Positions 1 to 10,609 of a stretch of 64,000 nucleotides of DNA are shown in pieces. The notes beneath the pieces were generated by a model that did no database searches, was not told the DNA's origin, and saw nothing but the letters and a program-made list of their open reading frames with translations. Made by a program: the position numbers and the translations under genes. This stretch comes from Phenylobacterium sp. (GTDB taxonomy: Bacteria; Pseudomonadota; Alphaproteobacteria; Caulobacterales; Caulobacteraceae). Location of the stretch: the NCBI RefSeq assembly GCF_030680185.1, contig NZ_JAUXVZ010000012.1:1-64000 (forward strand), written 5' to 3'. Within the stretch, counting starts at the first letter, position 1, and every line of letters begins with the position of its first letter.

Positions 1-477
1 CCCGGCAAGGGCACGCCCGTGACCCAGCTGAACATGCGCCGCATCTCCGACGGGGTGAAGGTGTCGGAACGCTACCGCACCACCGAGCAGGTGGAGCGGG
101 CCTTCGTCGAGGAGCGGGAGCACACCTTCCTGTACCAGGACGGTGAGGGCTATCACTTCATGAACCCGGAAAACTTCGACCAGCTGGTCGCCCCGGAAGA
201 CGTGATCGGCGACGCCAAGGTCTATCTGCAGGACGGCATGGCCGTGCAACTGTCGACCCATGAGGGCGTGCCCATCGCCATCTCCCTGCCCTCGCGGGTG
301 ACCGTCGAGATCACCGAGACCGAGCCGGCCATGAAGGGCCAGACGGCCTCGTCCTCCTACAAGCCGGCCATGACCGATGCAGGCCTGCGGGTGATGATCC
401 CGCCCTACATTACCGTCGGCACCCGCATCGTCGTCCTCACCGAGGACGGCACCTATGTGGAACGCGCCAAGGACTGA
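1..477 (+). CDS. efp: Elongation factor P (5' end outside window)
   Basis: Elongation factor P binds the ribosome between the P and E sites and relieves stalling at proline runs. The reading frame is open from base 1, so about 32 N-terminal residues lie outside the window. The first codons read PGKGTPV, which is the conserved loop of domain I; the lysine at bases 7-9 corresponds to the residue that is post-translationally modified in many EF-Ps. The OB-fold domains follow, including the SYKPA and VPPYI-type (here IPPYITVG) signatures of the C-terminal domain. The gene ends just before a convergent Ku gene. No lysyl-modification gene is visible in the window. Confidence 0.95.
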   Translation, partial: PGKGTPVTQLNMRRISDGVKVSERYRTTEQVERAFVEEREHTFLYQDGEGYHFMNPENFDQLVAPEDVIGDAKVYLQDGMAVQLSTHEGVPIAISLPSRVTVEITETEPAMKGQTASSSYKPAMTDAGLRVMIPPYITVGTRIVVLTEDGTYVERAKD

Positions 478-482
478 GCGTC

Positions 483-1340
483 TTAGGCGCTCTTCTTCCG
501 GGTTGATTTGGCCGGGCCGCGCCCCGCCTTGGCGCCGGCGCGGCTGGCGGGCTTGCGCCGGGCGCCGCCGGTGTCGCCCAGGCTTCGCTTGAGCTGCTCC
601 ATCAGGTCGCTGACCTCCAGGTCCTTGGGCGCCTCGGGGGCCTCGATGGTGTGGCCCTCCTCCTTTTCGGCGATCAGGGCGCGTAGGGCCTCTTCATAGC
701 GGTCGGCGAACATGGCCGGGTCGAAGTCGCCCTCCTGCTGCTCGATGATCTTGGTGGCGATCTCGACCATCTTCTTGTCCGGCTTGACGTCGGGAATGTC
801 CTCGAAGGCGTCGTCGGCGCTGCGCACCTCGTCGGCCGAGCGCAGGGTGTAGGCGAGGATGCCCAGGCCGCGGGGTTCGAGCGCCATGACCCGCTCGCGC
901 TGGTGCATGGCCAGCCGCCCCAGCGCCACCTTGCCCGAGGCCTCCATGGCCGAGCGGATCACCGTATAGGCCTCCACCGCCATGTCCCCGTCGGGCACCA
1001 GGAAGTAGGGGGCGTTCCAGTAGAGCCGGTCGATATCGGTCTCGTCGACGAACCGCTCGATATCCAGGCTGCGGGTGGTCTCCAGCTTGACGTTGTTGAT
1101 CTCGTCCTGGGTCAGGACGACATAGCGCCCCTTCTCGATCTCATAGCCCTTGACGATATCGGCCCGGTCCACCGGCCCGCTGTCGGGGTCGGTGGGGATC
1201 ATGCGGATGCGGTTGTGGGTGTCCTTGTGCAGCATGTTGAAGCTGACATCGCCCGACCGGCTGGTGGCCGTATAGAGCGCCACCGGGCAGCTCACGAGGG
1301 ACAGGCGCAGATAACCCTGCCAGGTGGGACGGGCGGCCAT
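483..1340 (-). CDS. ku: Non-homologous end joining protein Ku
   Basis: Bacterial Ku forms a homodimeric ring on DNA ends and recruits LigD for end joining. The 285-residue protein starts with the family signature TWQGYLRLSLVSCPVALY and continues through the Ku core to a lysine/arginine/alanine-rich tail (GAKAGRGPAKSTRKKSA) typical of DNA-binding C-termini. I chose the ATG at 1340 because GGAG lies about nine bases upstream and homologues start at this point; an upstream in-frame start would add 12 residues. It converges on efp with a gap of only five bases. No ligD lies in the window, so its partner must be encoded elsewhere. Confidence 0.93.
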   Translation of the reverse strand: MAARPTWQGYLRLSLVSCPVALYTATSRSGDVSFNMLHKDTHNRIRMIPTDPDSGPVDRADIVKGYEIEKGRYVVLTQDEINNVKLETTRSLDIERFVDETDIDRLYWNAPYFLVPDGDMAVEAYTVIRSAMEASGKVALGRLAMHQRERVMALEPRGLGILAYTLRSADEVRSADDAFEDIPDVKPDKKMVEIATKIIEQQEGDFDPAMFADRYEEALRALIAEKEEGHTIEAPEAPKDLEVSDLMEQLKRSLGDTGGARRKPASRAGAKAGRGPAKSTRKKSA

Positions 1341-1415
1341 GGGGTCGTTCTCCGGCGTTTTCTTGAGTCTCCTCAACGCCTTGGCCGGTGATTCGTTCGG
1401 AGACCCTGGAGTCTA

Positions 1416-1542
1416 AAGAGGGGACACAAAGAACACGAAGACAGCCAAGGACACGAAGGGGTCGGCGGCCGGGTCTTTGTGTCCTTCGCGCCTCCTTTGT
1501 GTCCTTCGTGTCACCCTCTTTTAAAGCGCCTGCGGCGCGCAG
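1416..1542. repeat. Inverted-repeat element, family A copy 1
   Basis: An imperfect inverted repeat fills the space between ku and the esterase gene. The left arm (1416-1440, with gacacaaagaacacgaag) pairs with the right arm (1496-1520, with tttgtgtccttcgtgtc). An inner arm pair surrounds a gtcggcggcc core, and a GCGCC-rich palindromic tail follows at 1525-1542. Closely similar copies lie at 35752-35880, 52619-52746 and 62671-62800, with shorter variants at 4317-4400 and 44251-44336. Confidence 0.8.
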
Positions 1543-1554
1543 AGTGGAGATCGC

Positions 1555-3075
1555 CTAAGGCGCCGGCAGGGCCAGGGTCGGCAGGGCGAACTGTTCGACG
1601 GCGTCCAGTTGGCGGCGGCCGAAGCCCTGGCGCAGGCCGGTGTCCGCGCCGAACTCCAGGAGCTGGTCGGAGACCGGATCATAGGCCGGCCAGGCCTGGT
1701 CCTCGCAGGCCGGCGCGCCCGAGCGGGCGAAGCTCACCCAGCAGCCGTGCATCAGGCTCGCCATGGCCCGGTCCTCGTCGCTGACCACGCTGTCGGGGGT
1801 CCGCCGGCCCCAGTATTCGAAGACGTACTGGATCTCGGCCGCATGGTGGGCGCGGTCCAGCACCTGTCGGTAGCGGTCGCCCACATAGGAGAAGTGGTAG
1901 AGGAAGGTCGGCGCCCCGTCGGCGGCCTGGCCGGCGATCCAGCGGGCCGGCGCGCCGAACACCCGGTCGGTGAAGACCGCCCGGCCCAGGGCCTCGTCGC
2001 CTTCGGCGGCGGCGTCTTCATAGAAGGCCTTGGCCATGGGCGGCAGGCTGGCGGCGAACCGCGCCCCGCCGCCGGGACCGCCCAGCAGGCTGTCCTCCCC
2101 ATTGTTCCAGCCGACGATCATCGGCACGTCGATCTCGGCGCCCGCGGCGAAGGCCTGGCTGGCGGTGCGCGGCAGGAGCCGGCCGTCGGAAAAGGGGCCG
2201 AACTCGCCGTCCACCGTCTCGATCAGCGTGTCGACGGGCACGGCGCGCAGCTGGGCGACCGTGGCCTTGGCCGGCAGGCGGAGCTTCTCGGCGGCGGCGA
2301 CCCCGGCCTGTTCCTGGTCTTTCAGGCTGTCGGGCGGAAACCAGCCGCCGCCCGACTGGACGATGGCCTTGTGGAACAGCCCCTTGGCGTCGGGCGTGGC
2401 CAGCAGGGCGAGCGTGCTCATGCCCCCGGCCGATTCCCCGAACACCGTCACATTGTTCGGATCGCCGCCGAAGACGGCGATATTGCGCTGAACCCATTTC
2501 AGCGCCGCCACCTGATCCATCAGCCCATAGGAGCCGAGCGGCCCCTTGGCACCGGCCGCCTTGGTCAAGGCCGGATGGGCGAAATAGCCCAGCGGACCCA
2601 GGCGATAATTGATCGACACCAGCACCACCCCGTCGCGGGCGAAGTTCTGGCCGTCATAGACCCAGCCGGCGCCGGTGCGGTGCGAGCCGCCGTGGATCCA
2701 GACCATCACCGGGGCCGGCTTCGCGCCCGGCTGCGCAAGGGGGGCGAAGACATTGAGCTGCAGGCAATCCTCGCTCATCGGCCCGTTGGCGCCGCCGGCG
2801 TTGGGGGCGCCGTCCTCGCGCATGGGCTGGGGACAGGAGGGACCGGCCTCCACCGCCGACCGCGCGCCTGTCCAGGGCAGGGCCGGCTGGGGCGGCGCCC
2901 AGCGCAGGGCCCCCACCGGCGGCGCGGCATAGGGGATGTTGCGGAAGATGCGCGCCCGGTCGGTGGCCTCGCCGGTCAGGGTTCCGGACTCCACGCGGAG
3001 GGTGGCGGGCGCGGCGAAGGCGGTGGTGGCGAACAGGCCGCAGGCCGCGGCGATCAGGCTGATCCAGGGCTTCAT
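1555..3075 (-). CDS. Secreted type-B carboxylesterase
   Basis: This is an alpha/beta-hydrolase of the carboxylesterase type B/cholinesterase family that would hydrolyse ester bonds in the periplasm or outside the cell. The 506-residue product begins with a signal peptide (MKPWISLIAAACGLFATTAFA). The family sequence NIPYAAPPVGALRW follows, then the oxyanion-hole region WIHGGSH, the nucleophile motif FGESAGGMS and, near the C-terminus, the catalytic histidine region HHAAEIQYVFE. The start ATG at 3075 has a strong GGGAGGGG ribosome site. The natural substrate cannot be told from sequence. It is transcribed divergently from the outer-membrane protein gene at 3316, with 240 bp between them. Confidence 0.93.
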   Translation of the reverse strand: MKPWISLIAAACGLFATTAFAAPATLRVESGTLTGEATDRARIFRNIPYAAPPVGALRWAPPQPALPWTGARSAVEAGPSCPQPMREDGAPNAGGANGPMSEDCLQLNVFAPLAQPGAKPAPVMVWIHGGSHRTGAGWVYDGQNFARDGVVLVSINYRLGPLGYFAHPALTKAAGAKGPLGSYGLMDQVAALKWVQRNIAVFGGDPNNVTVFGESAGGMSTLALLATPDAKGLFHKAIVQSGGGWFPPDSLKDQEQAGVAAAEKLRLPAKATVAQLRAVPVDTLIETVDGEFGPFSDGRLLPRTASQAFAAGAEIDVPMIVGWNNGEDSLLGGPGGGARFAASLPPMAKAFYEDAAAEGDEALGRAVFTDRVFGAPARWIAGQAADGAPTFLYHFSYVGDRYRQVLDRAHHAAEIQYVFEYWGRRTPDSVVSDEDRAMASLMHGCWVSFARSGAPACEDQAWPAYDPVSDQLLEFGADTGLRQGFGRRQLDAVEQFALPTLALPAP

Positions 3076-3315
3076 GGTCCCCTCCCTTTTTTGTCTGCTG
3101 CGAGCAGAGGCCAAGGCGCTCGGAGCGGTCAAGCCAAGGTTTGGCGACGGGCCGGCGCCTGCGCTCTGGCCGCACACACCCCTGTCACCCAAGAGCCACA
3201 CATCGTCCGCCATCGGAAGCTTGACCGGGGTTGGGGCGCATCCGCCGGGGTCGCGACCGCGTTGCTGCTATCCGAGGCCTGAGGGGGCTCTCGCAGTACG
3301 ACAAGGATTAACAGT

Positions 3316-4143
3316 ATGAAGACTATGCTTTGCGCCGCCGCCGCCATTGGCGCCCTGACCGCGGCCTCCGCCGCCCAGGCCCAGACCGTCGGCGACTGGA
3401 GCGGCGCCTATATCGGCGGCGTCGCCGGTTACGGCTGGCAGGCCGAGAACGACGACGAGTCCATCGTCTTCGACACCAATCTTGACGGGACCTTTGGCGA
3501 CACCGTCCGCACCGGAACCGGCGCCGACGCCTTCGCGGCCGGCTTCTGCGACGGCCGCACCTACAACCCGACCCGCGCCAGCGCCTGTGGCGGCGATGAG
3601 GGCGGTCCGGAATTCGGCGTCCGCGCCGGCTATGACTGGCAGTTCGGCAATATCGTCGTCGGCGTCCTGGGCGAAGCCGTCCGCACCGATGTGAAGGACA
3701 GCGTCACCGCCTTCTCCGGCACGCCCGCCTCCTACACCATGGCCCGTGAGCTCGACGGCCTGCTCGCCGCCCGCGCCCGCGTCGGTTATGCGGTCGGGAA
3801 CACCCTGCCCTATGTCACCGGCGGCTACGCCATGGGCGACATCCAGCACAGCTTCTCCACCACCAACGCCGCCAACACCTTCACCGACGTCTCGGAAGAC
3901 GACGACAAGGCTCATGGCTGGCAACTGGGCGGCGGCGTCGAGCACAAGATCACCAACGATGTGAGCCTTGGCCTGGAATATCTCTACACCCGCCTGGATG
4001 ACGACAACTACGCCATCCGCGCCAGCGGCGGCCCGGCCGGCGGCCCCTTCACCTCGGTGAATGGCTCGGGCACGGACTTCCGGCGCACCAGCGACGAGTT
4101 CAACATCCACTCGGTGCGGTTCACCGCCGCCTACCGCTTCTGA
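3316..4143 (+). CDS. Outer-membrane beta-barrel protein (Omp25/COG3637 type)
   Basis: The 275-residue protein has a cleavable signal peptide ending SAAQAQ. It then shows alternating aromatic/glycine strands such as WSGAYIGGVAGYGWQ and FGVRAGYDWQFGNIVVGVLGE, and ends in a terminal phenylalanine (VRFTAAYRF), the usual outer-membrane barrel insertion signal. This matches the Omp25-like 8-strand barrel family common in alphaproteobacteria, although the extracellular loops here are long. An AAGGA ribosome site precedes the ATG, and a good intrinsic terminator follows the stop codon, so it is probably transcribed alone. Its function beyond outer-membrane structure is not known. Confidence 0.9.
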   Translation: MKTMLCAAAAIGALTAASAAQAQTVGDWSGAYIGGVAGYGWQAENDDESIVFDTNLDGTFGDTVRTGTGADAFAAGFCDGRTYNPTRASACGGDEGGPEFGVRAGYDWQFGNIVVGVLGEAVRTDVKDSVTAFSGTPASYTMARELDGLLAARARVGYAVGNTLPYVTGGYAMGDIQHSFSTTNAANTFTDVSEDDDKAHGWQLGGGVEHKITNDVSLGLEYLYTRLDDDNYAIRASGGPAGGPFTSVNGSGTDFRRTSDEFNIHSVRFTAAYRF

Positions 4144-4164
4144 TTGATCGCGTAGTCTGAAACG

Positions 4165-4199
4165 ACGGCCCGAGCCTCTCGCAGGTTCGGGCCGTTTTT
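4165..4199 (+). terminator. Rho-independent terminator after the barrel protein
   Basis: An 11-bp stem (cggcccgagcc at 4166-4176 pairing with ggttcgggccg at 4184-4194, one G-T pair) with a 7-base loop is followed directly by TTTTT. It lies 22 bases after the stop codon of the outer-membrane protein gene. Confidence 0.9.
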
Positions 4200-4239
4200 A
4201 GTTGGGGGTGGGCGCTCCAGGCGCGCACGCCTCCGCCCC

Positions 4240-4510
4240 GGCCTGGCCCGGCTTGACCGGACCATCCATGAACGCCGTCGTCCGGCCGTGCGCATGGGCC
4301 CTCGGATCAAGTCCAGGAATTTCACCACGACGATCACGAAGGACACAAAGGCGCCGCACCTCCCTTAGTGATCTTCGTGGTCTTCGTGGTTTCTCTAAAA
4401 TGGCCCCTGCGCTTCAACCCGTCCTGGCCCGGCTTGACCGGGCCATCCATGAACACCTTCATCTGGCCGTGCGCATGGCCCTCGGATCAAGTCCGAGGGC
4501 GACGGCGTAT
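4240..4510. repeat. Paired repeats (family D) around a family A variant
   Basis: The gene-free stretch 4201-4553 is made of repeats. Two direct copies of a roughly 75-bp sequence containing tggcccggcttgaccgg and ccatccatgaac, with cctcggatcaagtcc further on, lie at about 4240-4315 and 4420-4503. Between them, at 4317-4400, is a short variant of the family A inverted repeat (arms carrying cacgaaggacacaaag and cttcgtggtcttcgtgg). A relative in inverted orientation lies at 51221-51310. I see no gene in this stretch. Confidence 0.7.
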
Positions 4511-4553
4511 GGGGTGGGCGCATAGACTCGGCCGCGCCAGAACGGAGGGCGTC

Positions 4554-5120
4554 ATGAAGCTGATCTTTCTCTATGGGCCGGCGGCCTGCGGCAAGCTGAC
4601 GGTGGCCAAGGCCCTGGCGGCCCTGACCAACTATCCCCTGTTCCCCAACCATCTGGCGCTGGACGCCGTGACCGCGGTCTTCCCGTTCGGCAGCGCGCCC
4701 GCCATCCGGCTTCGCAGCCTCTACTGGCTCTCGATGTTCGAAGAGGCCGCCCGCCAGGACCGCCCGCTGATCTTCACCTTCGCCCCGGAACGCACCGTGC
4801 CCGAGAGCTTCATCGCCGAGACCCGCGCCGCGGTCGAAGCCCATGGCGGCGAGGTCGTCTTCGTCGAACTCGCCGTCTCGCCCGAGGAACAGATGCGCCG
4901 GGTCGAAAACCCCGACCGCAAGGCCTCAAAGAAGATCCATTCCCGCGAGGTCCTCCAGAAGTTCCGCGACGGCGGCGGCGCGGCCTACCCGCCCATCCCC
5001 GCCGACCTGGTCATCGACACCGAGGCCCTGAGCCCAGAGGCGGCGGCGCGACGGATTGTGGAAGCCCTGGCCCTGGAGCCCCTGCCCGAACCGCACGTGA
5101 TGTATCCGGATCCGGCGTGA
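4554..5120 (+). CDS. P-loop NTPase, shikimate-kinase-like
   Basis: The 188-residue protein opens with a Walker A motif (FLYGPAACGKLTVAKAL, residues 5-21). It has a LIFTFAP segment in the Walker B position and the C-terminal pattern of small nucleotide/shikimate-kinase-like P-loop proteins. Similar proteins in other bacteria are annotated only as AAA or shikimate-kinase-related proteins, so phosphotransfer to a small molecule is inference. The ATG at 4554 follows CGGAGGG. An upstream extension in this frame would run into repeat DNA and is rejected. It begins the accessory patch that ends at recQ. Confidence 0.75.
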   Translation: MKLIFLYGPAACGKLTVAKALAALTNYPLFPNHLALDAVTAVFPFGSAPAIRLRSLYWLSMFEEAARQDRPLIFTFAPERTVPESFIAETRAAVEAHGGEVVFVELAVSPEEQMRRVENPDRKASKKIHSREVLQKFRDGGGAAYPPIPADLVIDTEALSPEAAARRIVEALALEPLPEPHVMYPDPA

Positions 5121-5244
5121 GGCCCTTGGCTGCCGCGGACGGCCCTTGGTCGCTGGGTGGCCCGGCAGTGTCCAAACTCGGCCAAGAAGGCAGCTTCCGC
5201 TCCCGACCCGTAGCGATCTTTGGGAATGTCGGTAATCTGGACCC

Positions 5245-5592
5245 ATGGATGGTGCAGCCTTCAACGTCGTTTGGTTCGGTTGGGCTTTCGCCTGTGCGCT
5301 CGGTGTGCGTCTGGGTTTCACCCATCTGTTCAGGCCAAGACTGGGGCATTCGGCGCAGTTTGCCGCCTACGGAATGTGGTTCGTTCTTGTGCTGGTCGGC
5401 TTGGCGGTTGTGAGCATCAGCGGGATGCAAATGTATGGCATCGACGGCAACGACCCGCGCCAAATGGCGGGTTACATCACCCTGCTATACTCGCCCCTTG
5501 GGTTGCCGACTGCATTTGGGGCGCCTGCGGTTCTCGCGCTCGACCTACTAGTGGTGGCGGCGACATTGATGAAGAAACGTCGGGCGGTCTGA
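5245..5592 (+). CDS. Small membrane protein of unknown function
   Basis: The 115-residue protein has three strongly hydrophobic stretches (about residues 5-22, 41-62 and 80-108) and a basic C-terminus (MKKRRAV), which suggests an inner-membrane protein with its end in the cytoplasm. I do not recognise the family. Base composition is visibly less GC-rich than in the housekeeping genes around it. It lies 62 bases upstream of an AbiU2/HEPN-like gene on the same strand, so the two may be co-transcribed. No strong ribosome site is visible, which lowers confidence in the exact start. Confidence 0.6.
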   Translation: MDGAAFNVVWFGWAFACALGVRLGFTHLFRPRLGHSAQFAAYGMWFVLVLVGLAVVSISGMQMYGIDGNDPRQMAGYITLLYSPLGLPTAFGAPAVLALDLLVVAATLMKKRRAV

Positions 5593-5654
5593 GTCCGCTT
5601 CCCACCCTGAACTAGAAGGTCTTGCCGTCATCCGGTTCGGGCTAGGTTGTGTGA

Positions 5655-6251
5655 ATGATCGATCTTGAGGAACGGATAGAGATGATGACGCGCAACGTCA
5701 TCATGGCCGCCATCCATCACGATCTCTGGTCCCTCCACATCCATAAGAGTGCGTGGGACATCACAGAGGTCTATCGCGAAACAATGATGGATCTTTGGGC
5801 GGCTAACAGCTTGGCTCACCGCTATTCATTCTATGTGAGGACAGCGGCGGCCTACGCGCAAGGGCCTAAGGTCAACGGCATCCCTAGGCTTATGCGGGAG
5901 TGCTCGGAAAAGCTGACCCGCGAAGGTGCAGCCCGGCTGACAGCGCTGTTCAATGAAGCCAAGCCGCTCGCCGACAAAATCGAAAGACTGAGGAACACTG
6001 TCTATGCCCATCAATCAGCGCGTATGCGAGTTGAAGATGCGTATACCGACGCGAAGATCAACTTGGATATGGCTCAACGGCTGATGGTGATTTCCATCGA
6101 CATCATAAACGAGCTGCGAGCCGCTGTGGGCCTGGGCGCAACCGAGATCAGCAGGTTGCACATCGATCAGTTCGAGCGGACGATGACGGCCATCGGCCAA
6201 TCTCATCAGGACTGCTCACCACCCTTCGGTGGTGCCTTTCTTGGCGCTTAA
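5655..6251 (+). CDS. AbiU2/HEPN-domain-like protein
   Basis: The 198-residue, mostly helical protein has the layout of AbiU2-like HEPN proteins. An N-terminal WDITEVYRETMMDLW region is followed by long helices and then a RLRNTVYAH segment (R113, N114, H119). This fits the HEPN active-site pattern R-[polar]-X4-H found in many RNA-cutting toxins and abortive-infection proteins. Base composition is much less GC-rich than in neighbouring genes, which suggests recent transfer. The nearest same-strand gene encodes a small membrane protein. The family assignment comes from motif and helix pattern only; target and activity are unknown. Confidence 0.6.
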   Translation: MIDLEERIEMMTRNVIMAAIHHDLWSLHIHKSAWDITEVYRETMMDLWAANSLAHRYSFYVRTAAAYAQGPKVNGIPRLMRECSEKLTREGAARLTALFNEAKPLADKIERLRNTVYAHQSARMRVEDAYTDAKINLDMAQRLMVISIDIINELRAAVGLGATEISRLHIDQFERTMTAIGQSHQDCSPPFGGAFLGA

Positions 6252-6325
6252 GCGTCCGCTTTCTACGTCAGCGCCAGTATCCCTCCCCACCCTTCGCTGA
6301 TCTTATCGATGTCTGCTTTTCCACC

Positions 6326-8152
<1,827 letters not shown>

Positions 8153-8208
8153 GGGCCGCCTTATGGGCTGTATCGGCGGCGCGGTTGAAGGAAAAACTGA
8201 GTTGATCC

Positions 8209-8697
8209 TCAGCCGAATCCGGCGCGGCCCTGGATATCGCGCACCGCCTTCAGCAGGCGCAGGGCGGAGCGGGCGTCCAGGCGGTCGGGGGAAAAGGCCT
8301 GCCGCTGTTCAAGCTCGTCCAGCAGGGCCTCATCGGCGTCCGACAGGGTGCGGGCGCACATGTTCCAGTCGCCGAAGGCCCGCCCGCTGGCCGGCTCGAT
8401 CTCCAGCACCTTGGGATCGGCGTGGCGCGGGTCGCCGGCGATGCGCTCGAAACGTTCCTGCACGGCGGCGGCGGGTCCCTCCAGGGCCTGGACGAACCAG
8501 CCCCCGTGGACCAGCAGCAGGCCGGTGATCGACTGCTCGCGGTTGTTGCGGATCGAGGCCCGGATGATGTCGCTCACCACCTCATCGAGGGGCGCGCCAT
8601 CGGGCAGGTTCTGGCGGCTGGCGTAGATCAGCCGTTGAAGGCCCCCGGGACGAGGATTGGAACGGGCGGGTGCGGGGCTGGGGTCGGGAGATGTCAT
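8209..8697 (-). CDS. BLUF-domain blue-light photoreceptor protein
   Basis: This short protein (162 residues) is essentially one BLUF domain, which binds FAD and senses blue light. All key positions are visible: Tyr25 in LIYASR, Asn52 in IRNNREQSITG, Gln70 in WFVQALEG, Trp111 and Met113 in FGDWNM. Spacing from Asn to Gln (18) and Gln to Trp (41) equals that of AppA. There is no output domain, so it probably signals through a partner protein. The ATG at 8697 is chosen over a TTG four codons upstream. It lies between recQ and an amidohydrolase gene on the same strand, and neither gives its pathway. Confidence 0.92.
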   Translation of the reverse strand: MTSPDPSPAPARSNPRPGGLQRLIYASRQNLPDGAPLDEVVSDIIRASIRNNREQSITGLLLVHGGWFVQALEGPAAAVQERFERIAGDPRHADPKVLEIEPASGRAFGDWNMCARTLSDADEALLDELEQRQAFSPDRLDARSALRLLKAVRDIQGRAGFG

Positions 8698-8754
8698 GCC
8701 CTCGCCCAAATGGCGAAACCGCCGGAAGGTTCAACCAAATCGGCCGCCCAAACC

Positions 8755-10494
8755 CTATTCTGCGGCCATCGCCATCGGACTGGGCTGGGCGCCGCGCAGC
8801 AGGCGGCCAGGCAGGGCGCCGGTGGGCTCGCCGTCCCTCTGGGTCACCTGGCCCGCCACCAGGGTGGCGACATAGCCGTGCGCCCGCTGGATCAGCCGCC
8901 GACCGCCGGCCGGCAGGTCATAGGCGACCTTGGGCGCCTCCAGCCGCAGATTGGGGTAGTCGATCAGGTTGAGGTCGGCCCGGTAGCCGGGTGCGAGGAC
9001 GCCGCGATCGTACAGGCCCACGGCGCGGGCGGTGTCGCGGGTCTGCATCCGCACCATGGCCTCCAGGTCGAACCGCGGCCCCCGGCTGCGGTCCCGGGTC
9101 CAGTGGGTGAGGTTCGATGTGGGAAACGACCCGTCGCAGATCATGCCCACATGGGCGCCGCCGTCCGACAGGCCGGGCACCGCGTCGGGATGGCCCAGCA
9201 TCTCATAGCTGGGGGCCAGCGAACCCTCGGCATAGTTGAGGAAGGGCAGGTAGAGCATGCCCCGGCCGTCGTTCGACAACAGGTGGTCCAGGGCCACCAC
9301 CTCGGGCTTCACCCCGCGGGCCAGCGCCAGGGCGGCGATGGTCTGGCGGGGGCCGGGCTCATAGTCCGGGGTCTCGCCCATCAGATACATGTTGGCCCAG
9401 TTGCGCGGCGTCGAGGCCGCAAAGCCCTGCTCGGCGGTGGTCGCTTCAGTCAGCAGGGCCTCGCGCACCAGGGGATCGCGCAGCCGCGCGACCCGCTCAA
9501 GCAAGGGCAGCCCCGCCATGGCCCGATAGGTCGGGTGATGGGAGAAGGGGTTCAGGGTCAGCTCGAAACCGAACAGGATGCCCACCGGCCGGCCGCAGAC
9601 CTGGGCCTTCATGGGCAGGCCAGCGTCGGTGGCCTCGGTCAGGGCGTCCAGCAGCAGGCGCCAGGCCTGGGGCGCCTTGGGGGCTTGAGTCAGGGAAAAC
9701 GACAGGGGCCGACCCGAGGCCTCGACGATCCGCCGCAGCATGGCGAACTCGGCCTCCGGATCGGCGAAGTCCGACACCACCTGCAACACCCCGGCGCCGG
9801 CCCGGGCCAAGCCCATGGCGATGCCGGTCAGCTCGTCCTCGCCCGCCGTCAGGGTCGGCGTCGGCTGGCCGTCGCTGGTGCGGTGATTGAGCGTGCGGGA
9901 GGTGGAGAAGCCGAGCGCGCCGGCGGCCACCGCCTGCTGCGCCAGGGTCGCCATGGCGGCGATATCGGCGGCCGTCGCCGGCTCGCGATTGGCCCCGCGC
10001 TCGCCCATGACGAAGACCCGCAGGGCCGCATGCGGCAGCTGGGCGGCGATATCGACGTCGAAGGCCCGGCTGGCGAGGGCGTCCAGATAGTCGGGGAAGC
10101 TCTCCCAGTTCCAGGCCAGGCCCTGGGTCAGGACGGGGAAGGGAATGTCCTCCACCCCTTCCATCAGGCGGATCAGCCGGTCGTGGTCGGCGGGCCGGCA
10201 AGGGGCGAAGCCGACCCCGCAATTGCCCATGACCACGCTGGTCACCCCGTGCCAGGACGAGGGCTGCATGTGGGTGTCCCAGGTGGCCTGGCCGTCATAA
10301 TGGGTGTGGATGTCGACAAAGCCCGGGGTGACCAGCAGCCCCTTGGCGTCGATCTCCTCGGCGCCGCGGCCCCGGACCTCGCCGACGGCGGCGATCCGTC
10401 CGTTCTTGATCGCCACATCGGCCTCATAGGTGGCCGCGCCCGTGCCATCGGCCAGGGTCCCGCCGCGCACGACGAGGTCATATGCCCGTTCCAA
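8755..10494 (-). CDS. N-acyl-D-amino-acid deacylase-like amidohydrolase
   Basis: The 579-residue protein belongs to the amidohydrolase superfamily, D-aminoacylase/dihydroorotase branch. It begins YDLVVRGGTLADGTG, has the metal-binding signature GFVDIHTHYDGQ, and ends with the DLNLIDYPNL and VAGQV segments of the C-terminal beta-sandwich. Members hydrolyse N-acyl-D-amino acids or related amides; the substrate here is unknown. I chose a TTG start at 10494 because GGAGG lies eight bases upstream and homologues begin here; a further upstream start would add 27 unrelated residues. It is divergent from the modABC operon. Confidence 0.88.
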   Translation of the reverse strand: MERAYDLVVRGGTLADGTGAATYEADVAIKNGRIAAVGEVRGRGAEEIDAKGLLVTPGFVDIHTHYDGQATWDTHMQPSSWHGVTSVVMGNCGVGFAPCRPADHDRLIRLMEGVEDIPFPVLTQGLAWNWESFPDYLDALASRAFDVDIAAQLPHAALRVFVMGERGANREPATAADIAAMATLAQQAVAAGALGFSTSRTLNHRTSDGQPTPTLTAGEDELTGIAMGLARAGAGVLQVVSDFADPEAEFAMLRRIVEASGRPLSFSLTQAPKAPQAWRLLLDALTEATDAGLPMKAQVCGRPVGILFGFELTLNPFSHHPTYRAMAGLPLLERVARLRDPLVREALLTEATTAEQGFAASTPRNWANMYLMGETPDYEPGPRQTIAALALARGVKPEVVALDHLLSNDGRGMLYLPFLNYAEGSLAPSYEMLGHPDAVPGLSDGGAHVGMICDGSFPTSNLTHWTRDRSRGPRFDLEAMVRMQTRDTARAVGLYDRGVLAPGYRADLNLIDYPNLRLEAPKVAYDLPAGGRRLIQRAHGYVATLVAGQVTQRDGEPTGALPGRLLRGAQPSPMAMAAE

Positions 10495-10609
10495 ATTCGC
10501 CGCCTCCCTGGCGTCAGCAGGTCTTGATCGCCTGCCGTTTTCCCAATTAGCGCCCCGCGACAGCCCTTGCGTCAAGCGCGCTGTCGAGTCGTGACAGGAC
10601 CTGCGCCTG

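Noticed and set aside
1609..3282. A 557-codon plus-strand frame opposite the carboxylesterase
   Set aside because: The minus-strand product has a signal peptide and full esterase motifs; the plus frame has none.
8422..10527. A 700-codon plus-strand frame opposite the amidohydrolase and BLUF genes
   Set aside because: It has glycine/glutamine/alanine-rich artefact composition and no ribosome site, and the minus-strand genes have clear motifs.
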